Virus record (IMG/VR): IMGVR_UViG_3300044712_002663
Span: 1 to 24,620 of that record
Length of the DNA: 24,620 bases
Strand: one strand, 5' to 3'
Origin: a virus
A program made the position numbers and the translations under genes. The notes beneath the pieces were generated by a model. It was given only the letters and a program-made list of their open reading frames with translations, was not told the origin of the DNA and ran no database searches. Shown here one piece after another: positions 5,419-13,082 of this stretch (its first letter is position 1; the number at the start of each line of letters is the position of its first letter).

Positions 5419-5705
5419 TCTACAAAATTTCAGAAGCCGGCAAATCAATGACCACCTGGACAGATACCATCGAAAGCCTAGTAAAAGCCACTCACGAAGC
5501 GGCCTTCAGCAAACGCGAAATTTTCGAAGTCGCATCTGACACAGGCCGATCAATTAAAAAAGACCGATTCGGATGGTACACAGATGATCCGGAAATCATT
5601 GCCGAAGCGAAACGGCAGGGATACCAGATCGAAACCGACGAAAACTTCGGCAAAGAACTGGCCAGAACCTACATCCTGCTGTTCAACCAAAAAAAGGTAA
5701 AATAA
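5415..5705 (+). CDS. Hypothetical protein, last gene of the rightward block
   Basis: This 96-aa protein shows no recognised domain. It has a helical N-terminus (TWTDTIESLVKATHEAAFSK), a hydrophilic middle with GWYTDDPEIIAEAKRQGY, and a Lys-rich end. The ATG at 5415 overlaps the previous stop (ATGA) and follows GGAGAAGAAATC, so 5415 is preferred over the in-frame ATG at 5397. It is followed by the bidirectional terminator at 5768-5799. Confidence 0.6.
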   Translation: MIYKISEAGKSMTTWTDTIESLVKATHEAAFSKREIFEVASDTGRSIKKDRFGWYTDDPEIIAEAKRQGYQIETDENFGKELARTYILLFNQKKVK

Positions 5706-5767
5706 CAATACGTTTTTTCGATCCGCAGTGGATTTCCCGCACCTCTCCCCCTCGATCCATGGTGGAT

Positions 5768-5799
5768 TCAAAAACTCTCGCCCACCCCGGCGAGAGTTT
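5768..5799. terminator. Bidirectional Rho-independent terminator
   Basis: AAAAACTCTCGCC (5768-5780) pairs with GGCGAGAGTTTTT (5787-5799) around a 6-nt loop. The A run and T run flank the stem, so it works for both converging transcripts. It separates the rightward block (ending 5705) from the leftward block (ending 5850). Confidence 0.9.
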
Positions 5800-5824
5800 T
5801 TATTTTGGTAACAAAAAAATACGA

Positions 5825-5854
5825 GGTGACGAAGCCGGCTAGACATCTGTCACC
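5825..5854 (-). repeat. Short GGTGAC/GTCACC inverted repeat at gene end
   Basis: GGTGAC (5825-5830) and GTCACC (5849-5854) flank an 18-nt loop; the second arm overlaps the stop codon of the tail-tip gene. This is a weak member of the hairpin set. Confidence 0.4.
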
Positions 5855-7382
5855 AACTCACACACCGCACCCCACCATTCGAATACTCGACCTCCTCGAG
5901 GAACACCCGCCCCACTCCCACCCCCAATCCCGCCGCCCGCACACCCCAAAACGTATCCAGCGCCGCCCACTCCCCAGCCACCCCATTCCCCGCCGGCGCC
6001 TTTTGTCCACCCAACAGCCGGATCACCCCATCCCGCCCGATCTTATACCGGCAACTACCCGCCACTGGCCGCGCCCGTACCACCACCGCCCGCTGCGGAG
6101 TAACCTGCCCGTACATCGGCACGCTCGAACTGTTCCCGGCCCAGAGGAGCTGCTCGACTTCCGCCAGCGCCCCCAGGTCCCCATTCCGAAACGGATTGGT
6201 ATACAACCCCGACGCAGCCACGTCCATCCCGCTCAAAAACTGCCCGCCGGCGCCACTGGCCAGCGCCAATTTAACCTGCTCGCTGGTTTCCATCCGCCCC
6301 GCCACCCGGAACTGAAGATCCGCCGTGGCCACATCCACCCAGGCCGCCCCCGCCACATCCCAATAAACCAACCCGCCCGGAGTATACCCGAGGCCGGTAT
6401 CCACCAACGCGCGCACGTGCGCGGTCGCGCTCGACGTGCTGCTGCGGATCACGATCCAGTACCCCACACCCGCGCTCAACAGCACCGGCGCCGACAGATA
6501 AAACGCCACCCATCCCGGGTTGCTCACTGGCAGCGTACTGATATCCAGTGTAGCCGTGGCCAACACCGTACCCGGCAAGGGCCCAGCCGATTCGGCACAA
6601 AAATAGACCGTAAAAGTACCGGTCGTAGCATACGTAGTCCTCCGAAGAGACACCCACACCACCTCGGCCGTCCACCCACCCACCGCCGGAATAATCCGCT
6701 GCGCCAGGTCCCCAACCGCAACCGTCCCCATGGAATAGGCTGCCGGCGGCAGCAACCCAATATTTTCTACCAACCCCGCCACCTGGCTATACCGCCGCCA
6801 GGCCAACGTTTCCCACCAACCCCGACACTCCAGCGTGATCGTAACCACTCCACCAGGCCGAACTACGGAACTAAAGCGCGCTCGCGCGACCGGTCGCGCG
6901 CTGCTGGCCAGCATCAGCGCTCGGTAACTCTCCGCCTGTGTAACGCTGGCCAGCGCCAACTCGAACTGGCCCTCCTTCACCCCATAATCAGACTGGCTGG
7001 CCACGTCGTCAAACCAGGCCGTGCTATTCCGCCGACCGGTCCCCTGCACCTCAGATTTCATTTCTCCGTACACCACCCGCACCCGGTTGGCCAGGTCGTC
7101 CAAGCTCACCCGCACGCCAGCCGCGCCCTCCTCAACCATGATCCCCCACACCAAACCCCACCAGATCATTTGCCGATCTTCGGTGTACACCTCCACCGGG
7201 CAACGCGCCAACGCCAACAATACCGCCAGGTCGACCCGCTCCGCCGCTACCACCGCTTCCAACATTAGCCGCTTCGGCCCTCCCATTGCCGCCCAGGTCA
7301 TGCGCTTGACCTGAAACGCCAAGCCCGCCGGCTGCTGCATATTTGCAAACGACCTTGATTTAAAAGACACGCTCAAGCTCAT
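5850..7382 (-). CDS. Phage tail-tip-like structural protein
   Basis: This 510-aa, strand-rich protein is the last gene of the late operon. The N-terminal 100 residues include CPVEVYTEDRQMIWWGLVWG and LDDLANRVRVVYGE. Further on are TAWFDDVASQSDYGVKE and RARFSSVVRPGGVVTI, a pattern I recall from tail-tip or baseplate-type proteins of uncharacterised phages. The middle (about 260-390) looks like a carbohydrate-binding-like beta domain. The C-terminus returns to a conserved fold (YKIGRDGVIRLLGGQ). The start at 7382 overlaps the preceding stop (ATGA) and has AAGAGGAAT upstream; the longer frame to 7442 is rejected. Location at the particle tip is inference from order and family resemblance. No tape measure gene accompanies it. 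Confidence 0.6.
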   Translation of the reverse strand: MSLSVSFKSRSFANMQQPAGLAFQVKRMTWAAMGGPKRLMLEAVVAAERVDLAVLLALARCPVEVYTEDRQMIWWGLVWGIMVEEGAAGVRVSLDDLANRVRVVYGEMKSEVQGTGRRNSTAWFDDVASQSDYGVKEGQFELALASVTQAESYRALMLASSARPVARARFSSVVRPGGVVTITLECRGWWETLAWRRYSQVAGLVENIGLLPPAAYSMGTVAVGDLAQRIIPAVGGWTAEVVWVSLRRTTYATTGTFTVYFCAESAGPLPGTVLATATLDISTLPVSNPGWVAFYLSAPVLLSAGVGYWIVIRSSTSSATAHVRALVDTGLGYTPGGLVYWDVAGAAWVDVATADLQFRVAGRMETSEQVKLALASGAGGQFLSGMDVAASGLYTNPFRNGDLGALAEVEQLLWAGNSSSVPMYGQVTPQRAVVVRARPVAGSCRYKIGRDGVIRLLGGQKAPAGNGVAGEWAALDTFWGVRAAGLGVGVGRVFLEEVEYSNGGVRCVSW

Positions 7383-8761
7383 ATATTCCTCTTCGCCCGA
7401 TTGTAGACTACATACAGATTGACCTGATCCGCAATCACCCAACTCGTCCCACCCTGGACATTAGCCAACGCCAACACATTATCCCGCCCCGGCGCCAGCA
7501 GAACCCGCGGCCCCAGACCCACGTACACCGCCCGTTTGTTGATCGCGTTATCCGTCCAATACAAAAGATCATTGGCCGCATCATCGACCACATATGCCGA
7601 CCCTGCCAGATAACTGATCCCCGTCAGCCGCCGATACCCACCATCCACCGGCCATAACTGGACAAAATCCAAATTGATCACCCCACCACCGCTCGGACAA
7701 AGCCCATACAGCACCAGGTCAAGCTGCACCGTCTCGCCCAGGCCCTCAGGCGGAGTATAAACCACCGGCAGATCCAGAACCACACTCCCCGATGTATATA
7801 AAATCCACTCGGTTTCAGACACCACGACCGAGGTACCCCCAATCACAACCCTGGCCTTGAGCCAGAGCGCCACCACTGTACCAGTGTGCAACCGCCCCAT
7901 GATCTTCATCGGCCGGCCGTGGGACGCCACGTACAGGGTCGCCGGCAGAACTGCCCGCGCGATCTCCGTTTCGACGGTTGCCGCCCAGGTAAACGATGCC
8001 CACTCCCCGCCCGCCGCCGTCGCCGCCGCAGTGGTAACCTTTGTGACCCCGGTCCCCGCCGCCCAGACCGAATCCTGCAAGGTCGGCAACATCGGGATGC
8101 TGGCCGGATAGACCAGGTCACTCCACCCACACCCGAGGAAGAGGTCACCCATCACCGCCCAACCAAAGCGCACATAAGCCGGCGCTGGCAGATCACCTTG
8201 GATAGTTGCAGCCTTTAGAACCCCCCAATTCGTATGACCAGCGGTCGAGTCATAGTGATTGTATAAATAACCCTGGACCGACTGATTGCCAGTCCCATCG
8301 GGGAAATAGATCACATTCTGTGTGACCGTGTCCTGATCCTCCCACCGGTCGAGCCGCACCACTTTCAACGTCACCACCTGCTGCCCCAGCGCGCGCTGGG
8401 CAACCCCGCCAACATCCAGCGTCAGCCAGGCGTCCACGATCCAGCTAAACCACGGATACCCACTGGCTTCGTCCGGCTCCTCGATCCGCAGCGTTACATA
8501 CGTGTCCGGCTTATGCCAATCCCCACCCTTGACCATCTCCAGGACCTGGTTCAACGCGCCAATCCAATCCGTAATCTGACGAAACGTGCCCGCCAGTTCG
8601 ACGAGAATCTCTTCCTCGATCACTTCCCGCCCCAACTCATCTACCCGCCGTACCCCCCGCCCCGGCGAATACCTTGCCCCCTTCACCGGTGCCGAGATCG
8701 ACGCCCCTTCCAGATGGATATCCAACCCCGTACCATAATTGATAAACAGTTTGTACGCCAT
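7379..8761 (-). CDS. Phage tail-tip/Dit-like structural protein
   Basis: This 460-aa, strand-rich protein resembles a family I recall as tail or baseplate proteins in uncharacterised phages. It opens with YKLFINYGTGLDIHLEGA, followed by a long helix (QITDWIGALNQVLEMV) and a conserved ending QVVTLKVVRLDRWED around residue 150. The rest contains GDLPAPAYVRFGW and a beta-rich, possibly carbohydrate-binding region to the end. The ATG at 8761 overlaps the upstream TAA (TAATG) and has GAGGGTAGC upstream, so the in-frame ATG at 8803 is rejected. Its stop overlaps the next start (ATGA). Tight coupling of 9369-8761, 8761-7379 and 7382-5850 suggests one adsorption module. Confidence 0.6.
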   Translation of the reverse strand: MAYKLFINYGTGLDIHLEGASISAPVKGARYSPGRGVRRVDELGREVIEEEILVELAGTFRQITDWIGALNQVLEMVKGGDWHKPDTYVTLRIEEPDEASGYPWFSWIVDAWLTLDVGGVAQRALGQQVVTLKVVRLDRWEDQDTVTQNVIYFPDGTGNQSVQGYLYNHYDSTAGHTNWGVLKAATIQGDLPAPAYVRFGWAVMGDLFLGCGWSDLVYPASIPMLPTLQDSVWAAGTGVTKVTTAAATAAGGEWASFTWAATVETEIARAVLPATLYVASHGRPMKIMGRLHTGTVVALWLKARVVIGGTSVVVSETEWILYTSGSVVLDLPVVYTPPEGLGETVQLDLVLYGLCPSGGGVINLDFVQLWPVDGGYRRLTGISYLAGSAYVVDDAANDLLYWTDNAINKRAVYVGLGPRVLLAPGRDNVLALANVQGGTSWVIADQVNLYVVYNRAKRNI

Positions 8762-9369
8762 TATGCTACCCTCGCCATACCAAATTCTGGCTGATACGCC
8801 CACGGCGCCGCGCCCGCGTACCCAATATCCAGAGGCGACCCAGTGGTCTGGAACACACGTAACTCAACATAATCACCCTCGTTCAAAAAAAACAAACCAG
8901 AAACATTCATGAATGGACCTACACCAGCCACCGCGACAGCACTACACAACGCAATGTACCGCGAGTTACCATTAAGAGTTATTGCCAAAAACCGATATCC
9001 TGCCGCGGAATTAACCCAAACTACATTCCCGTAAACACAATACACTCCGCCAGTCCGCACCGTCAGCCGAGTTGGGTTGGCCACGTCCCAACAGCAATCG
9101 CTGTCAAACCACTCGTCCGAGAATGAAACCGGCTCAACAAGACTATCCGGGATTGTTTGCGCGCTTCCTCGATAGACCCCCGCCCCCAACGTCACCGACT
9201 CACGAATGCTACCCGACAGCCGAACATCCCCGGCCCCCGCCCCCGGCCCATCCGCCCCGCTACCCAGCACCAATCCGCCGGCGAGTTTTCCGCCGCCAGC
9301 CAGCCCGCCCTGGTCCAGCGCCTCTTTGAGTTGCTGCAACTGGAGTGCAGTCAATCCGCTAATGTCCAC
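8761..9369 (-). CDS. C1q-like receptor-binding/fibre protein
   Basis: This 202-aa protein has an N-terminal helix (GLTALQLQQLKEALDQ), a Gly/Ala-rich flexible stretch (residues 20-50), and then a jelly-roll-like C-terminal domain. Motifs are EPVSFSDEWFDSD, RLTVRTGGVYCVYGNVVW, YRFLAITLNG and LNEGDYVELRVFQ, a pattern typical of C1q/TNF-like domains. Such trimeric domains sit at the tips of phage fibres and bind host surface glycans or proteins. Start is GTG at 9369, preceded by AGGAGGTGATTT. Upstream lies a strong hairpin (9412-9459). Its stop overlaps the next start by one base. Its position before the two tail-tip-like genes supports a role in adsorption. Confidence 0.65.
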   Translation of the reverse strand: MDISGLTALQLQQLKEALDQGGLAGGGKLAGGLVLGSGADGPGAGAGDVRLSGSIRESVTLGAGVYRGSAQTIPDSLVEPVSFSDEWFDSDCCWDVANPTRLTVRTGGVYCVYGNVVWVNSAAGYRFLAITLNGNSRYIALCSAVAVAGVGPFMNVSGLFFLNEGDYVELRVFQTTGSPLDIGYAGAAPWAYQPEFGMARVA

Positions 9370-9411
9370 AAATCACCTCCTGGATACAAGCCCAGCTCGG
9401 CAGCCAGGCCG

Positions 9412-9459
9412 TTTTGACACCAAAGCCTGAACCGACCGATTCAGGCTTTGATGTCAAAA
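9412..9459 (-). repeat. Intergenic 19-bp hairpin (TGACA type)
   Basis: TTTTGACA (9412-9419) pairs with TGTCAAAA (9452-9459). After one mismatch, CAAAGCCTGAA (9421-9431) pairs with TTCAGGCTTTG (9440-9450) around 8 nt. It lies between the genes ending at 9491 and starting at 9369. A short T run inside the arm makes termination possible. Confidence 0.75.
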
Positions 9460-9490
9460 TAACGTACCTGGTTGGCCACGTGTGCCACCA

Positions 9491-9937
9491 CTACCAATTT
9501 TTATTGGTCTCGTCCCACGTCCACTCACCCGCCGGCGCCACCGTCGTAGCCTGCGACTGCAACACCCGCCGCCGCACCAGCTCCAGCCCATCCCGGAAAT
9601 CATCCAACTCCCGGGACCCCCACTCCGCCATCCCCGCCGGCTGCGCGGGCAATACCACACTAATCATCTCGGCCCGATCCGCCGCCCGACTCTTCGCCGC
9701 ATACCCAGCAGCTCCCCGGATCAGCAGATCATCGTCACGCACGTCGACGGTCGTGGATGCTGCCGAGTCCAGGCCACTCAGCAGCAGAACGGAACCGGTC
9801 ACCCCGCTGATATCGCTCAGCGCCTGGCGAAGGCCCTCATCCAGCGTATCCGTAGCCCAGATGACAACGCCAGTATCAACCAGCATATTCTGAACCCGCG
9901 CCCGAGCGGTACTCAGGATCAGAGCACTAGCCGTCAC
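9491..9937 (-). CDS. Phage structural protein, possible head-tail connector
   Basis: This 148-aa protein contains TLDEGLRQALSDISGVTG (residues about 29-46), an arrangement I recall from connector or neck proteins in phage head regions, where a helix is followed by beta strands. A middle DVRDDDLLIRGAAGYAAKSRA and a C-terminal helix (LDDFRDGLELVRRRVLQ) follow. Assignment is by pattern and position only. GTG at 9937 is the most likely start: GAGGCGG lies upstream, and the gene overlaps the holin-like gene by 11 nt. The longer frame to 10048 is rejected because it runs through that gene as Arg-rich shadow. Confidence 0.5.
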   Translation of the reverse strand: MTASALILSTARARVQNMLVDTGVVIWATDTLDEGLRQALSDISGVTGSVLLLSGLDSAASTTVDVRDDDLLIRGAAGYAAKSRAADRAEMISVVLPAQPAGMAEWGSRELDDFRDGLELVRRRVLQSQATTVAPAGEWTWDETNKNW

Positions 9938-10127
9938 GACGAGCCGCCTCAGCTCCGGCATCCACCAACCCAATTGAGACCGAATAGGCCGCCAGCGCCG
10001 CCACAATCGCCTGCACCGCCTGCCAGCCATCGATCTGACCAGTAGCATGCGCCCCGGCAGCCGTCACCACAGCGGCAGCCAGGACCCAGAACTTACGACT
10101 CTTGAGCAATTTCTGCAACTTTTCCAC
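9927..10127 (-). CDS. Holin-like small membrane protein
   Basis: This 66-aa protein has a basic start (VEKLQKLLKSRKF), a hydrophobic segment (FWVLAAAVVTAAGA, residues 14-27), a short turn with ATGQIDGW, and a second hydrophobic segment (AVQAIVAALAAYSVSIGLV, 33-51). The tail is charged. Two membrane spans in this size range fit small phage holins, which permeabilise the inner membrane; other membrane roles are possible. GTG at 10127 is preceded by GGAGGTTTTCT. No endolysin gene is seen nearby, so a lysis function stays uncertain. Confidence 0.5.
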   Translation of the reverse strand: MEKLQKLLKSRKFWVLAAAVVTAAGAHATGQIDGWQAVQAIVAALAAYSVSIGLVDAGAEAARRDG

Positions 10128-10152
10128 AGAAAACCTCCACAGAAGATGAACT

Positions 10153-10182
10153 GGGTACAACCCGCCCCACCAGGCTGTACCC
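10153..10182 (-). repeat. Intergenic hairpin, 7-bp stem
   Basis: GGGTACA (10153-10159) pairs with TGTACCC (10176-10182). It is followed at 10185-10193 by ATGACACCA, the motif found in other boundary hairpins. It lies between the stop at 10202 and the holin start. Confidence 0.45.
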
Positions 10183-10201
10183 CAATGACACCAATTCGAT
10201 A

Positions 10202-10714
10202 CTACACCCGGAAATCGTAGTTTGCCCGGGCGCCCCACAGGGTGAAGACGGTAGTAGCCGCAGCATCGACCACGCACTGCAAAACATACTCGTCGTCATC
10301 ATCGACCCACGCCGGCGTGTCCAACGTCACGGTCATCTTGTGACTGGCCACCGCCAGGCGCTCGGCCGCAGTGTCGTGACCGGTATCCAACGTAGTGGAA
10401 ACCGCGGCGCCGGTCGGAGCCGAAGCAGTAGCAGCCGGAAAAACGACCTTCTCCAACTCAACGGTCGCGAAATCATCGCAGGCCGCAGTGCCGATCGTGT
10501 AAAACACGTCGATACTCTTCAGCCGCGCGCCTTTCAATGCGCTGCCATTGCTCGGAACCGGAATCGGAATGAACAACGAAAAGGCCGCATCGGCAGCCGT
10601 TCGCGCCGATTTGTGCACGTTCGAGGCAATCGACTCGGTCCAGGTCCCCGCACTTTTGGAGATCTGGTTAACCGGAATCACCTGAGACATATGCGTATCA
10701 TGAGTAAAGCCCAT
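10202..10714 (-). CDS. Phage structural protein (unknown role)
   Basis: This 170-aa protein is placed directly after the capsid gene. The N-terminus includes TWTESIASNVHKSARTAADAA; the rest is beta-rich (LKSIDVFYTIGTAACDDFATVELEKV, MTVTLDTPAWVDDDDEYVLQ, FTLWGARANYDFRV). I recall similar small proteins next to capsid or tail genes in uncharacterised phages, but without known function. Decoration, tail or fibre-related roles are possible. ATG at 10714 is chosen because GAAGGAGAGTTTTCG lies upstream; the in-frame ATG at 10771 would run back over the ribosome site. A GC hairpin (near 10741-10768, GCCGGGCG/CGCCCGGC) precedes it. Confidence 0.5.
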   Translation of the reverse strand: MGFTHDTHMSQVIPVNQISKSAGTWTESIASNVHKSARTAADAAFSLFIPIPVPSNGSALKGARLKSIDVFYTIGTAACDDFATVELEKVVFPAATASAPTGAAVSTTLDTGHDTAAERLAVASHKMTVTLDTPAWVDDDDEYVLQCVVDAAATTVFTLWGARANYDFRV

Positions 10715-10802
10715 CGAAAACTCTCCTTCTTTCGAAATTTGCCGGGCGAGCGCCATCCCCCGCCCGGCCATCCCATCGGCCCCCCCCTAGCCGTTATTAG
10801 AA

Positions 10803-13082
10803 TTACACGTTGCTCTTGTGCAACGGGCGGAAATCGTTGACCCACACTGCCAGGAAGTGGCGCACCTTCAGCCGGTGCTCATCATTTCCAAACACCGCCG
10901 GACTCAACTCATCCCCCGCGATGAACACTTCAGGCATGAGCCCAAAGCGCTCGCCAACGAAGATCGCCGGCGCCAACAGCGGATCCACCACCGCGGCCCA
11001 GTCGGTCGCATCAGTCCACTCCGGAACAGTGATCACATCGCCGGCCACACCCTGCTGCTGGTTTTCGCTGGTGATGTTCGCCAGGTTCTCCCACCCCGGG
11101 TAAAGTATCTTTTTACCCGTCAGCTGCAACGCGCGCGGGACCAGCATATACCGCGGGTTGAGACCCATTTTGGGACCGGTCCCATAGTAACCAGCCGACT
11201 GCTTAATCAGCAAAGGCTGGTTATAAACCGCAGCCGACACGGTTTCCCACTGCGCAGCGCTCAACGCGGTTGTCAACAGGTTGGCATGGCCACCGACAGA
11301 GGTAACTGCGGTTGCGTTGAACAACGCCCCGGTATCCGCCATAGTTGGCCCAATCCCCGAATTGGCCGAGAAAATCGCCGCCACCAACTCACTGATCTTA
11401 CGCAGCCCGGCCATAGCCAACTCGCGCGGATAAGCCGCCAGTTTGCGGGTTTCATCCCGATCGATCAGCTCCAGGGTCAGCGGAATATACCCACCGTACT
11501 TGGTGAAGCTGGCAGTTTCCGGCGAATCGCCGACCGCCAACTCGGTATATTCTCCGCCCTCAGCCACGGCCGGCAGGCTGCCCACGGTGCCAACCAGGGT
11601 ACCGGTGATCGTGTTCAACGAGCTGAAGTGCTCCACGGTGGCGATCTTCTCCCACCAGGTATATCCAGCCCGGCCCAACTCGCCCCACTTGGCCACGACG
11701 ATCTTGTTAAGCGCATTCTTGACCAACCCGGCGAAATCCGCCGTAGTGGCCAATTGCACCCGCTCCGGATGATATCCGCCATGCATGTCCTGGTCACCGG
11801 TCAGCATCAGATACAGTTCCCGGATGCCCGACAGGCGAGCAGCCTTCAACCCCGCCTTATCAGCGTCCCGAGGAGCACCCAGCAGATCATCCACCGCAAC
11901 CTGCAAATGATCGGCACTGTTAAACATCCCGTGGATCCGCCCGGGGCCTTGCACGACCAACCCGCCGGTGAGATCACTCACCAACTTACGCGCATCCACG
12001 ATCGCGGTTTCCAACTCAGTCGCTTCGAAGGCCCGCCCGGCAAACTGCTTACGCACCTGCTCAGCCATCGGCGCCGGCAATTTGGAGGCAGCCAGGCCGC
12101 TGGTGAGCAGATAACCACACATCTGCACCCGCACGGCCCGCGCCTTCTCGACTTCTTCGGCAATCGCGGCTTGCTCTTGCTGCACCTGCAGCAGACTCCG
12201 CACCGCTTCCACGTCCGCACTGCCCGGAGTGGTGACAACCTTGTCTTTCTCGTCTTTCTCGGCCATTAGATGATCAACCTCCTGTTGATTCAATGCACGA
12301 ACAAATTTCCCGCCTCTGGCGGGATAGACAACCAGATCAACCGACAGCACCTTTGAAATCTTGGTGACTGTCTTACCCTCAGCCTTAAACAACACGTCGG
12401 CCGAGAAACCCAACCGCGGCGAACCACCGCCCTCTTCCAACACGCCCCGCCCGAGCTGCTCCAGCAGCCCGCCGCTTGGGCCCAGGGCTTTGAGCTGAGC
12501 ACGAACGCCCTGGGCAACGTCATCCCACACCGGATCGATCAGCACGCCAGCGAGATCCCGCACGCTGCGCGCGCTCAGATCGTGATCGACGAAGCACTCG
12601 ACCCTATCCCACAGCGCCAGCGATTCGCGCAGCACCTCAGGCGAAAACACCCAACCATTCCCCACCCCGGCCGTGATGGCCAGAATGTCAAATTTGCCCG
12701 CAGGAGCTGCACCCGCCAGCGTAGCGTGGAAATACTCACCGTCGCCACGCTCAACCCGATATTCCCCCCGTTCCTCATCTTTTTCACCACCATCCACCGG
12801 CTCACCTCCTCCGAGCGTTGGTAAAAGCGGCACAAACCACGGCGCCAGGTCTTTCCAGCGGATGGTTTTACCGGTCGGCACCGGATCCAGCGGCCCAGGG
12901 CCGCCCGACTCCGGAACTTCCACTTCTTCCAGAAAACACAAGCAATAATCCCCGCACTGAGTATTTCCATCCCCAGGAAACCCGATCCGCGCCCATTCTT
13001 CGAGCGTGTGCATCTGAAGCGCCCGGCCCGCGCAACCCGGACAGGGATCCTTGCTTGTGGTAATCCAAATATATTGAATCAT
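10803..13082 (-). CDS. Fused Cys-rich/prohead protease/scaffold/major capsid protein
   Basis: This 759-aa polyprotein has four parts. Residues 1-50 hold a Cys-rich module (CPGC at 4-7, C43, C47, C49) reminiscent of the zinc-binding end of Mu gpF-like head morphogenesis proteins. Residues about 108-265 are an assemblin-type (S78/U35-like) prohead protease: VECFVDHDLSARSVRDLAGV with H167 and PRLGFSADV with S227 are likely catalytic. Residues about 280-380 are a helical scaffold (QQEQAAIAEEVEKARAVR). Residues about 390-759 are an HK97-fold capsid (TITGTLVGTVGSLPAVAEGG, KYGGYIPLTLELI, PEVFIAGDELSP). The enzyme would cut the scaffold after assembly. AGGAGG at 12278-12283 precedes an in-frame ATG at 12266 (residue 273), so a separate scaffold-capsid product may also be made. 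ATG overlaps the previous TAA. Confidence 0.8.
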   Translation of the reverse strand: MIQYIWITTSKDPCPGCAGRALQMHTLEEWARIGFPGDGNTQCGDYCLCFLEEVEVPESGGPGPLDPVPTGKTIRWKDLAPWFVPLLPTLGGGEPVDGGEKDEERGEYRVERGDGEYFHATLAGAAPAGKFDILAITAGVGNGWVFSPEVLRESLALWDRVECFVDHDLSARSVRDLAGVLIDPVWDDVAQGVRAQLKALGPSGGLLEQLGRGVLEEGGGSPRLGFSADVLFKAEGKTVTKISKVLSVDLVVYPARGGKFVRALNQQEVDHLMAEKDEKDKVVTTPGSADVEAVRSLLQVQQEQAAIAEEVEKARAVRVQMCGYLLTSGLAASKLPAPMAEQVRKQFAGRAFEATELETAIVDARKLVSDLTGGLVVQGPGRIHGMFNSADHLQVAVDDLLGAPRDADKAGLKAARLSGIRELYLMLTGDQDMHGGYHPERVQLATTADFAGLVKNALNKIVVAKWGELGRAGYTWWEKIATVEHFSSLNTITGTLVGTVGSLPAVAEGGEYTELAVGDSPETASFTKYGGYIPLTLELIDRDETRKLAAYPRELAMAGLRKISELVAAIFSANSGIGPTMADTGALFNATAVTSVGGHANLLTTALSAAQWETVSAAVYNQPLLIKQSAGYYGTGPKMGLNPRYMLVPRALQLTGKKILYPGWENLANITSENQQQGVAGDVITVPEWTDATDWAAVVDPLLAPAIFVGERFGLMPEVFIAGDELSPAVFGNDEHRLKVRHFLAVWVNDFRPLHKSNV
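12264..12283 (-). promoter_or_regulatory. Internal ribosome site and start in the capsid gene
   Basis: AGGAGG (12283-12278) lies 11 nt before ATG (12266-12264), which encodes M273 of the fusion, exactly between protease and scaffold. Spacing is longer than ideal. Initiation here would yield a 487-aa scaffold-capsid chain without protease. Confidence 0.5.

Noticed and set aside
5713-5770. Repeated ATCC-NNNNN-GGAT units before the terminator
   Set aside because: Two very short imperfect repeats in a non-coding gap; no sign of function.
5805-7268. 487-aa rightward open frame
   Set aside because: It is Pro/Arg/His-rich shadow of the leftward tail-tip gene, without a ribosome site or family resemblance, and begins inside the terminator region.
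10818-12269. 483-aa rightward open frame
   Set aside because: It is antisense to the capsid part of the fusion gene and shows the typical Arg/Gln/His shadow composition.
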